Shown piece by piece: positions 52,746-62,409 of a stretch of DNA of 64,000 bases; the stretch's first letter is position 1; every line of letters begins with the position of its first letter. The DNA comes from Nonlabens dokdonensis DSW-6 (lineage in GTDB: Bacteria > Bacteroidota > Bacteroidia > Flavobacteriales > Flavobacteriaceae). Position numbers and translations under genes: made by a program. Under the pieces are notes generated by a model. It worked only from the letters and a program-made list of their open reading frames with translations. It had not been told where the DNA came from and searched no databases. The stretch spans positions 2,605,501 through 2,669,500 of the forward strand of contig NC_020156.1 in assembly GCF_000332115.1 (NCBI RefSeq), written 5' to 3'.

Positions 52746-55700
52746 TTAATTAGCATAAGGTTTGCTATCAACTTCCTCGCTGGACTTAAAATCTCTTTCT
52801 TTTACCATTTCCTTTTTAAATATACGCTCGTAGAGTTCTTTCAAGCTATTAAAATTGATTCGGTATTGTAGTCCTAAACCTTGTGTATAATCTTCTTGCT
52901 GTCCTAATTGTTGTAAGGTGTTTTCTCTATTAAATAACTTTAATCTTAATGTCCCATCTTCATTAATTAAAAATTCAATTTCTACATTACCTATTACCGC
53001 TCGTTCACTAGCACTAGTAGACCCTACTGGAACACCTAGTTTACCATTGATCAAAACACGATCTGTTATTTGAGTACTTAAGGTAATTCCAAATCGATCA
53101 GAACGTTGTAAGTCAGAGTTAGGATTGCGCTCTGAAGCTTCATAACTCACTCCAAAATTAAATTTGCTGTCTTCGCGACTTACAAGGTCGTTAACGATTC
53201 CTGTAACGCTTTCTACTACATTACCGGTCACGGCATTTTGACCAATGCTGTTGGGATTATAAAAGGAACCAGTGGCTACTAATGATAAGGCTTGTAACTG
53301 TCTTTGAGACCTATCTTCTAACCTGTACTGCAACTCAGAGCTCACTACAGAGTTGGTGTTAGGAAATCTTATTTGAAACTCTGGATCAAAGAAACTAAGA
53401 TCACCTTGTAATTTAGTTAGTACTTCTACTGGTACTTGTGCATTAAGATTAGGGTTATCTAAAAGAATAGAAGGATTGGCACTCGTTTTATAAACGGCTT
53501 CTACATCTATATTTGCATTTGTAGGATCGCCATTCCAGTCCATTGTCCCGCCTGGTTCAATGATAAAATTCTTGTTCACGATACCAGCATATTTGAAATT
53601 GTAATATCCTTCGGTTACTATAAAATCACCATTCATGATAAATTTACCGTTGGTATTTATTTCAAGAAGTAAGTTACCTACACCGCTACCGTGTAAATAA
53701 CTACCATTTGTTGGGTCTACGGTAATTTCTACTTCTGCAACAGGAGTGACCTCTAGTTCAAATCTTAATTCAAGACCGTTTACTTCTTTGGTGATGATTT
53801 TTTCACCAGAAATACGTGCTTTTTTTTCTTCTGGACTGAGAAAGTAAATCGCAGTGGTATCACCCAGAGATTCACCATCATTAATAGGCACTTTAAAAAT
53901 AGTGTCTTCGCCAGTTATGGCAATAACGTTAATGAATAATTCATCTATAGGACCAGTAATAGTAGCTTGTCCATCTATAAAAGCGGTTCCATAATACAAT
54001 GCGTCTGGCGTGAGCTCGGTATCGAGAGCTAATAATCTATCGGACTCTATTTTCAAATCCATATCCCAAAAACCAAAGTTTTTGTGATTGATAGCACCTG
54101 ACAAAACTCCTTGGGTCTTGTATTTAGTATCAGTTAAGGAGATATTATTAAAGTCAAACGAGGTAGATGTAATCCCTATTTCTGAATTGTTTTGAATGTT
54201 AAAGTCGGTATTTAAATAAGGAACTCTAAGTCCAGCTTGTTTAAGCTTTAAGGAGCCATTTATTTCGGGAGCTGTTAAGGAGCCAGTGATGGAGGCTCTA
54301 CCTGAAGTTAAGCCTCTAATTCTATCGAGCACTTCTCCTCCTAGCGGACTTAAAGCAATCAGGTTAAAATCTTTGAAAATTGCATTTACGTCTATTTGGC
54401 TTGTCTCACCTTGAGTATTTATGGTTCCATTTGCAGAGAACGATTTCAAGTCATCATCTTTAAGTTGTGCATTTACGTCATAAAGACTGAGGTCTTCATT
54501 ACCGATCACAGATAAGTCAAAGTCACCTAAAGGTGTCTCATTTACTTCAAAACCTTTTACTGTAAACTCACTAGAAGGAGCATATTTTCCATCGGTCTGG
54601 TCTAAGGATAAATAACCATCTATATGTCCTTTTAACTTTAAACTATCTATAGGTGATGTAAGGCTTGACACTCTTACGTTCTCAAAATTTAAATTGAGAT
54701 TCTTAGTGTCTTTTCCAGAAACAGAACCTCCTAGAGTAATAAATTCCTCTTGATGTCTGGCAACAAGGCTATCCAATTGAAATGTTTTGAAATCGTGATC
54801 AAACTTCAGTTTTACATTATCATCTTTTTTATTGAGGAACCACTTCTTACCTTGAAAGACAATGTCACTTTTTTTAATTCCTACTACCGACTGATTCTCA
54901 TTATTAACAGTGTGATAAAAGCTTAAATTAAATTGATCTGTCTCTCGAGATGAGCTGTTAAATTTTGTTCTAAAAAGTAGTGTGTCTTTATTAGTAACAT
55001 TTATGAGTTGAAAATTATTGATGTCATAGGTGCCGTTTTTTACATTGTCTATTTTAATAAAAGTATTGAAAAGCGGATTTTGGTTATTTATTTGAACATT
55101 TACCTTATCTAGTTCTACATCATAAACCTTAATTTCAGGCGATCTAAATGTCATTCTAAACTGAGCCTCATTACTTGCTACTTGACCTTTTAAAATTGTG
55201 TTTTCGCCTAGAGCGATATCTGGAAATACTAAATCTACTATTTTGTCATAAATCTTAAATTCATAATCTAAGTATTGATCTTTTGTAATACTTTTTGATT
55301 GGTAATTTGTATAAACATTCCCGATACTGTTTTTAAATAGTTCTGGGATTTCAGAAATAATAAAAACTCCAGAAAGTTCTCCTTCAATTATATCGGTACT
55401 GTTTATGGAAATATAATGTTCCTCATTTTTAAAACTAGATACAATACTGAAGTCATCAAAAACATAATCATTATTTTCATTCTTATAGCTGGCATCTTTG
55501 ATATTGATGGTTCCTACGGCATTATCTAGCGAGGTTCCTTTCATATTCATAACAATATCTCCTTTGAGAATAGCTATGGAATCTCTTTTAAATAGGTTTG
55601 TTTTATGTAAATCTGCGTATTCAATATTTGCTTTAAAGTCATATGTATTGACAGCTTCAGTAAGATCTGCAAGTCCATCAAAATCCATTTTAAGATTGGG

Positions 55701-57194
55701 ATCGTTTACAGAAACGACTCCATTAAAAATGGGTTTTTTAAAGATTCCATTTACTTTGATATTACGATAGGTATAATCATTATAAGTAAGTTGTGCGACT
55801 CTTCCTTTTAAAGTAGCATTTGCTTTGTCTGGATTAAAACCTCTACCATTGACATCTAAGTCCAGCGTTACATTTCCTAATTCTTTTACTCCAATTAAAG
55901 AGCCTATATTTACTTTTTGAAGCTTGACATTACCTTTGTAAAAGATGTTACCACTCTGAATATCATTGAGGACTAAATTTGAGCTAAAATTACCTTTACG
56001 AGAGCTTCCAGAAAGTCGAGTGACTAATGTATTTGCGTCCACACTTGCATATCCGTTTGCTTTTACGGTTCCTAGTTGGTTCAATTCATAAGGTAAGTTG
56101 TTACCAAGAATATTAGGCAAAAACTTTTTCAAGTCTGTATTGCTCACTTGTAGATTATTGAAATCACCTTCAATAAAAAACTCTTCTTCGTTTTCAATAA
56201 GATTTTTGAAATGCATCTCACCATCAATAGTAATATCGTTAAGTGTAGTTGCATAAAGATTTTCAACTATAAAATCATTGAGCGGTCCTTTCATGTGACC
56301 ATTTAAAAGTACCTTATCATTTTCCACAATTTCATCATAGAACTTTCTAAGTTCATTAGTGGAAAGATCAGCTTCTTTGATATTAAAGTCCCATTCTACT
56401 TTTTTAATAAAATCAGCAAAGTCTTCTCGATTGTATTTTAGTTTTAAATCACCTTGTAGGGAAGAGCCTGCAGTATTAATGATCAATTCATTTGCGGTTA
56501 TTTGAGAAGGCGTATAGGAGAAATCAGCGGTAAGGTTTTTGATTTTTAAAATTTTATTTCCATTCACGTCAGGTTTCATAACGCCAGTGTACATATCAAA
56601 ATCGGCATTTTCAATTACTGCGTATATATTAGAACCTTCGATTTTAAGACCATCAGACTCTAAATTAAAATTTGTTGCTACAAATGTTTCTGGATACCTT
56701 AGGTTTTCATCGATGATGCTTATGCGAGAGTTGGTAATATTTAAATCTCCTGTGGTCAATACAAAAGGCTCTGTAGAAGTGCTAGAACCACTACCAAATT
56801 TATTTATAAACTCATTTAAATTATCGCTTGCCTCTCCTTCATATCTTTTCATATTAAGATATAATCCATCAATAGAAGTACTTCCTAAGTCTGGTTTACC
56901 AGCAAATAAATCTCCAAAACCTAAAATCGAAGTGCGTAGCTCGTCAAAATAAATGATCGTATCCTTATGATCGTCAAGGGCAAGAGATTCTTTCAGAATA
57001 ACATCTCCAGAAAATGAAATATCTACCGCTTTAATCTCAATATTTGTATTGTAATCCTCATTGAGTTGGGAAGTTAAATACTGAGCAGTAGCTGTTTGAA
57101 CTTTAGGAAATGAAAAGGTAACTACTAAAATTATAAATAATAATAGCAGCACGAGCAACGCTCTGAATAGTATTTTTATGAACCTCTTAATCAC
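52746..57194 (-). CDS. tamB: Translocation/assembly module protein TamB
   Basis: A 1482-residue AsmA-like envelope protein. The N-terminal membrane anchor is at about residues 7-29 (KILFRALLVLLLLFIILVVTF), then a long repetitive beta-strand region typical of lipid-transport tubes, and the C-terminal DUF490 region (residues about 1000-1430) with DGQATITGPIDE and YNFKYAGIVNKNFIIEPGGTMDWNGDPTNA. TamB-like proteins bridge inner and outer membranes and carry phospholipids or assist protein assembly. The start codon is a GTG at 57194. The promoter region is shared with the divergent tsaD. Confidence 0.92.
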   Translation of the reverse strand: MIKRFIKILFRALLVLLLLFIILVVTFSFPKVQTATAQYLTSQLNEDYNTNIEIKAVDISFSGDVILKESLALDDHKDTIIYFDELRTSILGFGDLFAGKPDLGSTSIDGLYLNMKRYEGEASDNLNEFINKFGSGSSTSTEPFVLTTGDLNITNSRISIIDENLRYPETFVATNFNLESDGLKIEGSNIYAVIENADFDMYTGVMKPDVNGNKILKIKNLTADFSYTPSQITANELIINTAGSSLQGDLKLKYNREDFADFIKKVEWDFNIKEADLSTNELRKFYDEIVENDKVLLNGHMKGPLNDFIVENLYATTLNDITIDGEMHFKNLIENEEEFFIEGDFNNLQVSNTDLKKFLPNILGNNLPYELNQLGTVKANGYASVDANTLVTRLSGSSRKGNFSSNLVLNDIQSGNIFYKGNVKLQKVNIGSLIGVKELGNVTLDLDVNGRGFNPDKANATLKGRVAQLTYNDYTYRNIKVNGIFKKPIFNGVVSVNDPNLKMDFDGLADLTEAVNTYDFKANIEYADLHKTNLFKRDSIAILKGDIVMNMKGTSLDNAVGTINIKDASYKNENNDYVFDDFSIVSSFKNEEHYISINSTDIIEGELSGVFIISEIPELFKNSIGNVYTNYQSKSITKDQYLDYEFKIYDKIVDLVFPDIALGENTILKGQVASNEAQFRMTFRSPEIKVYDVELDKVNVQINNQNPLFNTFIKIDNVKNGTYDINNFQLINVTNKDTLLFRTKFNSSSRETDQFNLSFYHTVNNENQSVVGIKKSDIVFQGKKWFLNKKDDNVKLKFDHDFKTFQLDSLVARHQEEFITLGGSVSGKDTKNLNLNFENVRVSSLTSPIDSLKLKGHIDGYLSLDQTDGKYAPSSEFTVKGFEVNETPLGDFDLSVIGNEDLSLYDVNAQLKDDDLKSFSANGTINTQGETSQIDVNAIFKDFNLIALSPLGGEVLDRIRGLTSGRASITGSLTAPEINGSLKLKQAGLRVPYLNTDFNIQNNSEIGITSTSFDFNNISLTDTKYKTQGVLSGAINHKNFGFWDMDLKIESDRLLALDTELTPDALYYGTAFIDGQATITGPIDELFINVIAITGEDTIFKVPINDGESLGDTTAIYFLSPEEKKARISGEKIITKEVNGLELRFELEVTPVAEVEITVDPTNGSYLHGSGVGNLLLEINTNGKFIMNGDFIVTEGYYNFKYAGIVNKNFIIEPGGTMDWNGDPTNANIDVEAVYKTSANPSILLDNPNLNAQVPVEVLTKLQGDLSFFDPEFQIRFPNTNSVVSSELQYRLEDRSQRQLQALSLVATGSFYNPNSIGQNAVTGNVVESVTGIVNDLVSREDSKFNFGVSYEASERNPNSDLQRSDRFGITLSTQITDRVLINGKLGVPVGSTSASERAVIGNVEIEFLINEDGTLRLKLFNRENTLQQLGQQEDYTQGLGLQYRINFNSLKELYERIFKKEMVKERDFKSSEEVDSKPYAN

Positions 57195-57202
57195 ATATCG
57201 TT

Positions 57203-57210
57203 TACCTTTG
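57203..57210 (+). promoter_or_regulatory. Candidate -7 element for tsaD
   Basis: TACCTTTG (TAnnTTTG) ends 34 bases before the tsaD ATG at 57245. A minus-strand TAATCTTTG near-match overlaps it and could serve tamB. Confidence 0.45.
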
Positions 57211-57244
57211 CAAAGATTACCAATTTTTATGCCTTAAAAGCTTA

Positions 57245-58264
57245 ATGGAGACACAAATTTCATACATACTTGCAATTGAATCATCCTGCGATGATACTGC
57301 TTGTGCGGTATTAAAAAATGATGAAGTATTATCTAATGTGGTTGCAGGTCAGGAGATTCATGAAAAATATGGTGGTGTAGTGCCAGAGTTAGCTTCTAGA
57401 GCACATCAGTCGCATATCGTTCCTGTCGTGGATCAAGCCTTAAAAGAAGCTGGAATTAAAAAAGAAGAACTAAGCGCTATTTCTTTCACCAGAGGACCTG
57501 GATTAATGGGTAGTTTATTAGTAGGAACTAGTTTTGCAAAATCATTAGCTTTAGCTCTGGATATACCTTTAATAGACGTGCACCACATGCACGGTCATAT
57601 TCTAGCTCATTTCATTGATAGTAATGACCAGCCAAAACCAGAATTTCCATTCCTTGCAGTGACCATAAGTGGCGGCCACACGCAAATTGTAAAGGTTACA
57701 GACTTTCATGAAATGGAAGTGATAGGAACTACTCAAGACGACGCAATAGGTGAGGCCTTTGATAAAAGTGGTAAAATTTTAGGTCTTGGCTATCCAGCAG
57801 GTCCACAAATTGATAAATTAGCAAAAAGTGGTGACCCTTTAAAATTCCCTTTTCCTGTTCCTAAAGCACCTGAGCTTAATTATAGCTTCAGTGGTTTTAA
57901 AACAGCCGTATTGTATTTCATACAGCGCGAAGTAAAAAAGCAACCTGATTTTATCGAGAAAAATTTAAATGATATTTGTGCAAGTATTCAGCATACGTTG
58001 ATTAAGATTTTATTTCAAAAAATTGAAAAAGCAATTCTTCAAACTGGTATAAAAACGGTAGCAATAGGTGGTGGCGTTAGTGCAAATTCAGGAATCCGTT
58101 CTAAGCTCCATTCTTATAAAAACCATGGGTGGAGTGTTTTTATTCCGCCTTTTGAATACACGACCGATAATGCGGCAATGATAGGAATATCAGCTTACTA
58201 TAAATTTAAAGCGGGATATTCTGTTGGAATGGAAACCACTGCTGCTCCTAGAATCCAGATGTAA
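57245..58264 (+). CDS. tsaD: tRNA N6-adenosine threonylcarbamoyltransferase TsaD
   Basis: A 339-residue ASKHA-fold enzyme that puts threonylcarbamoyl on A37 of tRNAs reading ANN codons. Visible family motifs are ILAIESSCDDTACAVL at the start, the metal-binding HHMHGH near residues 113-118, TISGGHTQIV, GEAFDKSGKILGLGYPAGPQID, and FIPPFEYTTDNAAMIG. The stop shares a base with the rsmE ATG, so the two are cotranscribed. The partner genes tsaB and tsaE are not in the window. Confidence 0.96.
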   Translation: METQISYILAIESSCDDTACAVLKNDEVLSNVVAGQEIHEKYGGVVPELASRAHQSHIVPVVDQALKEAGIKKEELSAISFTRGPGLMGSLLVGTSFAKSLALALDIPLIDVHHMHGHILAHFIDSNDQPKPEFPFLAVTISGGHTQIVKVTDFHEMEVIGTTQDDAIGEAFDKSGKILGLGYPAGPQIDKLAKSGDPLKFPFPVPKAPELNYSFSGFKTAVLYFIQREVKKQPDFIEKNLNDICASIQHTLIKILFQKIEKAILQTGIKTVAIGGGVSANSGIRSKLHSYKNHGWSVFIPPFEYTTDNAAMIGISAYYKFKAGYSVGMETTAAPRIQM

Positions 58265-58971
58265 TGCAGTTATTTTATTTTAAAGAAGTTGATACGAGCA
58301 CACAGTTACTGGAACTTGATAAAGAGCAGTCCAGACATATGACTAAGGTTCTTCGTAAGAAAGTAGGTGATCAGGTTCACATTACTGACGGTAAGGGAAA
58401 TCTTTATGATGGAAAAATAAGTCTAGTCACTAGCAATAAATGCCATATAGATATCGCTTTCGCGAAAGCGTACCCAAAGCCATTTCCTAGACTACACATA
58501 GCCATTGCTCCGACAAAAATGAACGATCGCATGGAATGGTTTTTAGAAAAAGCTACTGAAATGGGAATTCAAAAAATTACACCATTATTATGTGATCATA
58601 GTGAACGTAAGAAAATTAATGTGGCCCGCTTTGAAAAGATTTTGATAAGTGCTTTGCAGCAAAGTTATCAATTTCATCTTCCTGTATTAGAAGAATTAAC
58701 TTCTTCACAAGACTTTATCAAAAGGAAAATAGAAGGTAAAAAATGTGTTGCCCACTGTGAAGAAACTGAAAAAATACAGCTTGCTAATTTTATTGAAACC
58801 AAAGCAGATTTCACGGTAATCATCGGTCCAGAAGGTGATTTTTCTAATCGCGAGATTGAACTAGCCATAAAAAACGGATTCCAACCTACAAGTTTGGGAG
58901 AAAAACGCTTGCGTACAGAAACCGCTGGTGTTTACACCGCAGCAATTTTTAATAGTAAAATTGAAAGTTAA
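58264..58971 (+). CDS. rsmE: 16S rRNA m3U1498 methyltransferase RsmE
   Basis: A 235-residue SPOUT-type methyltransferase. The N-terminal PUA-like part (residues 1-75) has EQSRHMTKVLRKKVGDQVHITDGKG. The SPOUT knot ends in IIGPEGDFSNREIE and SLGEKRLRTETAGVYTA, which bind SAM. Residues 65-69 (AFAKA) are encoded by the iterated palindrome, at the hinge between the two domains where an insertion is most tolerable. The gene shares a base with tsaD (TAATG). Confidence 0.95.
   Translation: MQLFYFKEVDTSTQLLELDKEQSRHMTKVLRKKVGDQVHITDGKGNLYDGKISLVTSNKCHIDIAFAKAYPKPFPRLHIAIAPTKMNDRMEWFLEKATEMGIQKITPLLCDHSERKKINVARFEKILISALQQSYQFHLPVLEELTSSQDFIKRKIEGKKCVAHCEETEKIQLANFIETKADFTVIIGPEGDFSNREIELAIKNGFQPTSLGEKRLRTETAGVYTAAIFNSKIES
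58455..58470. repeat. Iterated 16-bp palindrome, copy 12 (in rsmE)
   Basis: Perfect CGCTTTCGCGAAAGCG, read as AFAKA at residues 65-69 of RsmE. Confidence 0.95.
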
Positions 58972-58983
58972 AAGGTCAAACTT

Positions 58984-59019
58984 AAAACAGGTATCTATCA
59001 TTAAATACCTGTTTTGAGT
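58984..59019 (+). terminator. Terminator after rsmE
   Basis: AAAACAGGTAT (58984-58994) pairs with ATACCTGTTTT (59005-59015), then GAGTTT. The stem may also end the leftward small gene. Confidence 0.75.
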
Positions 59020-59030
59020 TTATCTTAATT

Positions 59031-59225
59031 CTATTGACTTAATTGATCATTATAAATAGTAGAACTAGATGCATCCAAGTCCTTTTTCAAAACTTTGGTA
59101 TTCTTTTCAGAACTGGAGTTAGTGGATTGGGAATTGTTTTCATGATGCTGAAAAGCAAGTATGCTAAAAGCAAATAATAAACTTAAGATAGACATTGCTG
59201 CCTTTTGGGATGTTGTAATTTTCAT
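59031..59225 (-). CDS. Small exported or membrane-anchored protein
   Basis: A 64-residue frame: a basic start MKITTSQKAA, one hydrophobic stretch (MSILSLLFAFSILAF) that could be a signal peptide or anchor, then a serine/asparagine-rich mature part (HHENNSQSTNSSSEKNTKVLKKDL). No family is recognised. It lies alone between rsmE and the DUF4159 gene. The composition is that of a real small flavobacterial protein, but it could be spurious. Confidence 0.5.
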   Translation of the reverse strand: MKITTSQKAAMSILSLLFAFSILAFQHHENNSQSTNSSSEKNTKVLKKDLDASSSTIYNDQLSQ

Positions 59226-59355
59226 AATTAGGGGGATTATGATGAACTCAAATATAAAAATATAACGTTAGCAAAACGATAAAATTGCATTTTTTTAACT
59301 CAAATTCTATTAACAGTAATTGATAATGATCCAGAAGTTTGTAATTTGCTCCCAT

Positions 59356-59997
59356 ATGAGAAACATAATTTATTTAATTGCTCTACTTTTCATAAGTGTA
59401 GGTAATTCTCAACAACTAGCTGTACTTAAGTATGATGGAGGCGGAGACTGGTATTCTAATCCTACTGCAGTACCTAACCTCATAGCATACTGCAATGATA
59501 ATTTAGGAACTAATCTAGAGGAAGAAGTGGCTACCGTGGAGGCGAGTAGTGTTGATATCTTTCAATACCCATTCATACATATGACTGGTCATGGTAATGT
59601 AGTATTTAATACAGCTGATATTGAAAACATTAGAAATTACCTGTTAAGTGGTGGCTTTTTACATATCGATGATAATTATGGTATGGAGCCTTACCTTAAT
59701 AAAGAGCTTATCAAGTTATTTCCTCAAAAAGAACTTGTAGAACTACCAGCTACTCATCCTATTTTTAATATCTACGCAAAGTTTCCAAAAGGTTTGCCTA
59801 AAATTCATGAGCACGAAGGAAAACGACCTCAAGCAAAAGGCTTGTTTCATGAAGGACGACTAGTTTTGCTTTTTACTTATGAGAGTGACTTAGGTGATGG
59901 TTGGGAAAGTCCAGAAGTACATAACGATCCACCAGAGGTGCGCAAGAAAGCTTTAGACATGGGCGCAAATATTATTAAATACGTTTTTACTAACTAG
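59356..59997 (+). CDS. DUF4159-family exported protein
   Basis: A 213-residue protein with signal peptide MRNIIYLIALLFISVGNSQQ. The ATG at 59356 is chosen since the signal peptide starts there; an in-frame ATG lies 36 bases upstream. The DUF4159 core is clear: LKYDGGGDWYSNP, FIHMTGHGNVVFN, NYLLSGGFLHIDDNYG and THPIFNIYAKFPKGLPKIHEHEG. This family adopts a GATase-like/flavodoxin-like fold and is exported in Bacteroidota. The function is not established. It runs 8 bases upstream of the PerM-type gene. Confidence 0.87.
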   Translation: MRNIIYLIALLFISVGNSQQLAVLKYDGGGDWYSNPTAVPNLIAYCNDNLGTNLEEEVATVEASSVDIFQYPFIHMTGHGNVVFNTADIENIRNYLLSGGFLHIDDNYGMEPYLNKELIKLFPQKELVELPATHPIFNIYAKFPKGLPKIHEHEGKRPQAKGLFHEGRLVLLFTYESDLGDGWESPEVHNDPPEVRKKALDMGANIIKYVFTN

Positions 59998-60005
59998 GGT
60001 TCTAT

Positions 60006-61106
60006 ATGAGTAAAGCCATCCATTCTAAGTCCATCACGTATGGTATTTTAAGAGCCTTAGGAATTATTCTGGGAATATTTATACTAATTTGGTTTCTATG
60101 GGAGATTCAATCTGTTCTTGCATACATAGGTATTGCTGCAGTAGTTTCTTTAATAGGTAGGCCTATCGTTTTACTATTAAGAGATAAACTAAGATTTCCT
60201 AATACGCTTGCGGTTATAATAACTTTGGTTTTTCTATTTTTAATTATCATTGGCGCATTTCTCATGATCATACCTGTTATAACCGAACAGAGTGAGAACT
60301 TTGATCAAATCAAATGGGAAGAGGTAGAAGAAAATGTAGAAGTTTTAAATGAGCAAATAAGCGATTACTTTGGAATTGAGCGTATTAATATTTTAGAGAG
60401 AATTCAAAAGACACCGTATTATAAAGACTTTAATTTGGATTTAATACCTCAATTTGTCAATAGCTTCTTTGGTACATTGGGAAGTTTTGCGATAGGTTTA
60501 TTTTCTATACTTTTTATTGCTTTTTTCTTACTCAAAGACAGTCGATTGCTTTTAGAAGGAGTGCTTGTTTTTTCTAAAAAGGGAAGTGAAGGTCAGTTTT
60601 TGAGAGCTTTTACAAAAATTAAGCAATTGCTTTCTAGATATTTTATAGGTCTTGTATTTCAAGTACTTATACTATTTGTGCTTTACAGTATAATTTTACT
60701 AATTGTAGGAGTAGAAAATGCACTGATCATTGCATTTTTCTGTGCACTTCTCAACTTAGTTCCTTATTTGGGTCCAGCCATAGGTTACTTATTAATGTCT
60801 GCTTTTGTTATTAGTGATAATCTTGGTTCAGATTTTTCAGCCGTGATTTTACCTGAATTAATAATCGTATTTATAGGTTATGGAATAGTCCAGACCATTG
60901 ATAATTTTTTAAATCAACCGTTGATTTTTGGAAAAAGTGTTAAATCACATCCATTAGAGATATTTATCGTGATACTTATTGCTGGAATCGTTTTTGGAGT
61001 CCTAGGTCTGGTACTAGCCGTTCCTACTTATACTGCTATAAAGGTGATCTCAAAGGAATTCTTGAGCGAATATAAAATTGTAAAGAAACTGACTCAAAAC
61101 TTATAA
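60006..61106 (+). CDS. AI-2E/PerM-family transporter
   Basis: A 366-residue inner-membrane protein with about seven to eight helices. The family features are two N-terminal helices (ALGIILGIFILIWFLWEIQSVLAYIGIAAVVSLIGRP), a long polar loop in the middle (TEQSENFDQIKWEEVEENVEVLNEQISDYFG), and FCALLNLVPYLGPAIGYLL with NFLNQPLIFGKSVKSHPLEIFIVILIAGIVFGVLGLVLAVP. Members export AI-2-like or Na+/H+-type substrates; the substrate here is unknown. The next gene follows directly after the stop. Confidence 0.9.
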   Translation: MSKAIHSKSITYGILRALGIILGIFILIWFLWEIQSVLAYIGIAAVVSLIGRPIVLLLRDKLRFPNTLAVIITLVFLFLIIIGAFLMIIPVITEQSENFDQIKWEEVEENVEVLNEQISDYFGIERINILERIQKTPYYKDFNLDLIPQFVNSFFGTLGSFAIGLFSILFIAFFLLKDSRLLLEGVLVFSKKGSEGQFLRAFTKIKQLLSRYFIGLVFQVLILFVLYSIILLIVGVENALIIAFFCALLNLVPYLGPAIGYLLMSAFVISDNLGSDFSAVILPELIIVFIGYGIVQTIDNFLNQPLIFGKSVKSHPLEIFIVILIAGIVFGVLGLVLAVPTYTAIKVISKEFLSEYKIVKKLTQNL

Positions 61107-62276
61107 ATGAATCAGGCTGTTATCACAACAGAAATAGATGATTATCTCAGGGCGCATTTAAATGAAAGTGCCGCTTCATTCATGTTGAAAAAGCATCCTT
61201 TTGAACAGGTTTCTAATAAAGAGCTTACACAACAATTAGTAGGCTTGCAAAAAGCTAAAACAAAGTTCCCATCTCTTTTTTCAAATCATAAAATTATTTA
61301 TCCTCCTAAAGTAAATCTGGAGCAAACAAGTTCTGAAATTACCGCTCAATATAAATCGCAGCTGTTTCCTTGCGATAAAATGATTGATCTCACTGGCGGT
61401 TTTGGTATTGATGTTTCCGCTTTCGCGAAAGCGTGCCCAGCAACAACACATATAGAACTCAACAGCTCTTTACAGCAATATGCGCTGCAGTTGTTTAAAG
61501 CACAAGAACTTGCCACGAAATCTTATTCCTGCGACGGAATCGAATTTTTACAAAAATCAACAGAATTATTTGATCTCTTATTTATTGATCCCAGCAGAAA
61601 GACCGCATCTCATTCCAAAGCTATCTTGCTGGAAGATTATGAACCTAATGTGGTAAAACACCTAGATCTTTTGTTGGTAAAAGGAAAACTAGTAATGATT
61701 AAGACATCGCCCATGCTAGATCTTACAGCTGGTTTTAAAGAGCTTAAGTATGTCAACGCGGTTCATGTGGTTGCAGTTAAAAACGAGGTGAAAGAGTTGT
61801 TATGGATCTTGAGTAAAGAACAAGTCGCACAACCAGAAATATGTTGTGTGAATTTAAATACAGAACAGCCTGTATTTAAAACACAATGGAATAGGGAAGG
61901 AGTAATGAGTTATTCAAAACCTAGAAAATACCTTTATGAACCTAATGCAGCGATTATGAAATCGCAACAATTTCCAGCCTTAGTAGAAGAGTATCAATTA
62001 TATAAACTAGATCATGATGCACATTTGTTTACATCTGATAATTTGGTGGATTTTCCAGGCAGAGTATTTGAAATAGAAAATACGATAGAAAACAAACCAA
62101 AATTAATTAAAAGGCTTTATGCCAAAACTGCTAAAGGAATTGTGACTCGTAATAACAAGGAGTCTGTTGCTCAATTGCGGAAGAAATATCAATTCAAAGA
62201 GCATGAAAAACACTATTTGTTTTTTACAAGTTCTGAGGAATTAGGTGCGATTGTTATTGAGGCTAGCAAATTGTAG
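61107..62276 (+). CDS. THUMP-like class I methyltransferase
   Basis: A 389-residue protein that starts directly after the PerM-type stop. N-terminal helices are followed by SAM motif I MIDLTGGFGIDVSAFAK (residues 92-108), motif II THIELNSSLQQYA, and LLFIDPSRKT as the catalytic-side motif. The C-terminal THUMP-like domain (residues about 290-385) suggests RNA as substrate. Residues 105-109 (AFAKA), next to the SAM-binding motif, are encoded by the iterated palindrome, the most functionally exposed copy in the window. The target base is unknown. Confidence 0.85.
   Translation: MNQAVITTEIDDYLRAHLNESAASFMLKKHPFEQVSNKELTQQLVGLQKAKTKFPSLFSNHKIIYPPKVNLEQTSSEITAQYKSQLFPCDKMIDLTGGFGIDVSAFAKACPATTHIELNSSLQQYALQLFKAQELATKSYSCDGIEFLQKSTELFDLLFIDPSRKTASHSKAILLEDYEPNVVKHLDLLLVKGKLVMIKTSPMLDLTAGFKELKYVNAVHVVAVKNEVKELLWILSKEQVAQPEICCVNLNTEQPVFKTQWNREGVMSYSKPRKYLYEPNAAIMKSQQFPALVEEYQLYKLDHDAHLFTSDNLVDFPGRVFEIENTIENKPKLIKRLYAKTAKGIVTRNNKESVAQLRKKYQFKEHEKHYLFFTSSEELGAIVIEASKL
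61418..61433. repeat. Iterated 16-bp palindrome, copy 13 (in the THUMP-like gene)
   Basis: Perfect CGCTTTCGCGAAAGCG, read as AFAKA at residues 105-109, adjacent to the SAM motif I glycines. Confidence 0.95.
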
Positions 62277-62392
62277 ATATCCGTATTCGACAATATTTGT
62301 AAATGAATATAGACAACCTTCTTTCAATTATCTATTCAAAGACTCCAAGACTCAAAAACTCTTCACTCACGTACTTTTCCCTTATTTTTGCC

Positions 62393-62400
62393 AGCTTTAA
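62393..62400 (+). promoter_or_regulatory. Candidate -7 element for the ABC-F gene
   Basis: TATTTTTG (TAnnTTTG) ends 9 bases before the ATG at 62410. Confidence 0.4.
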
Positions 62401-62409
62401 AATAACTTT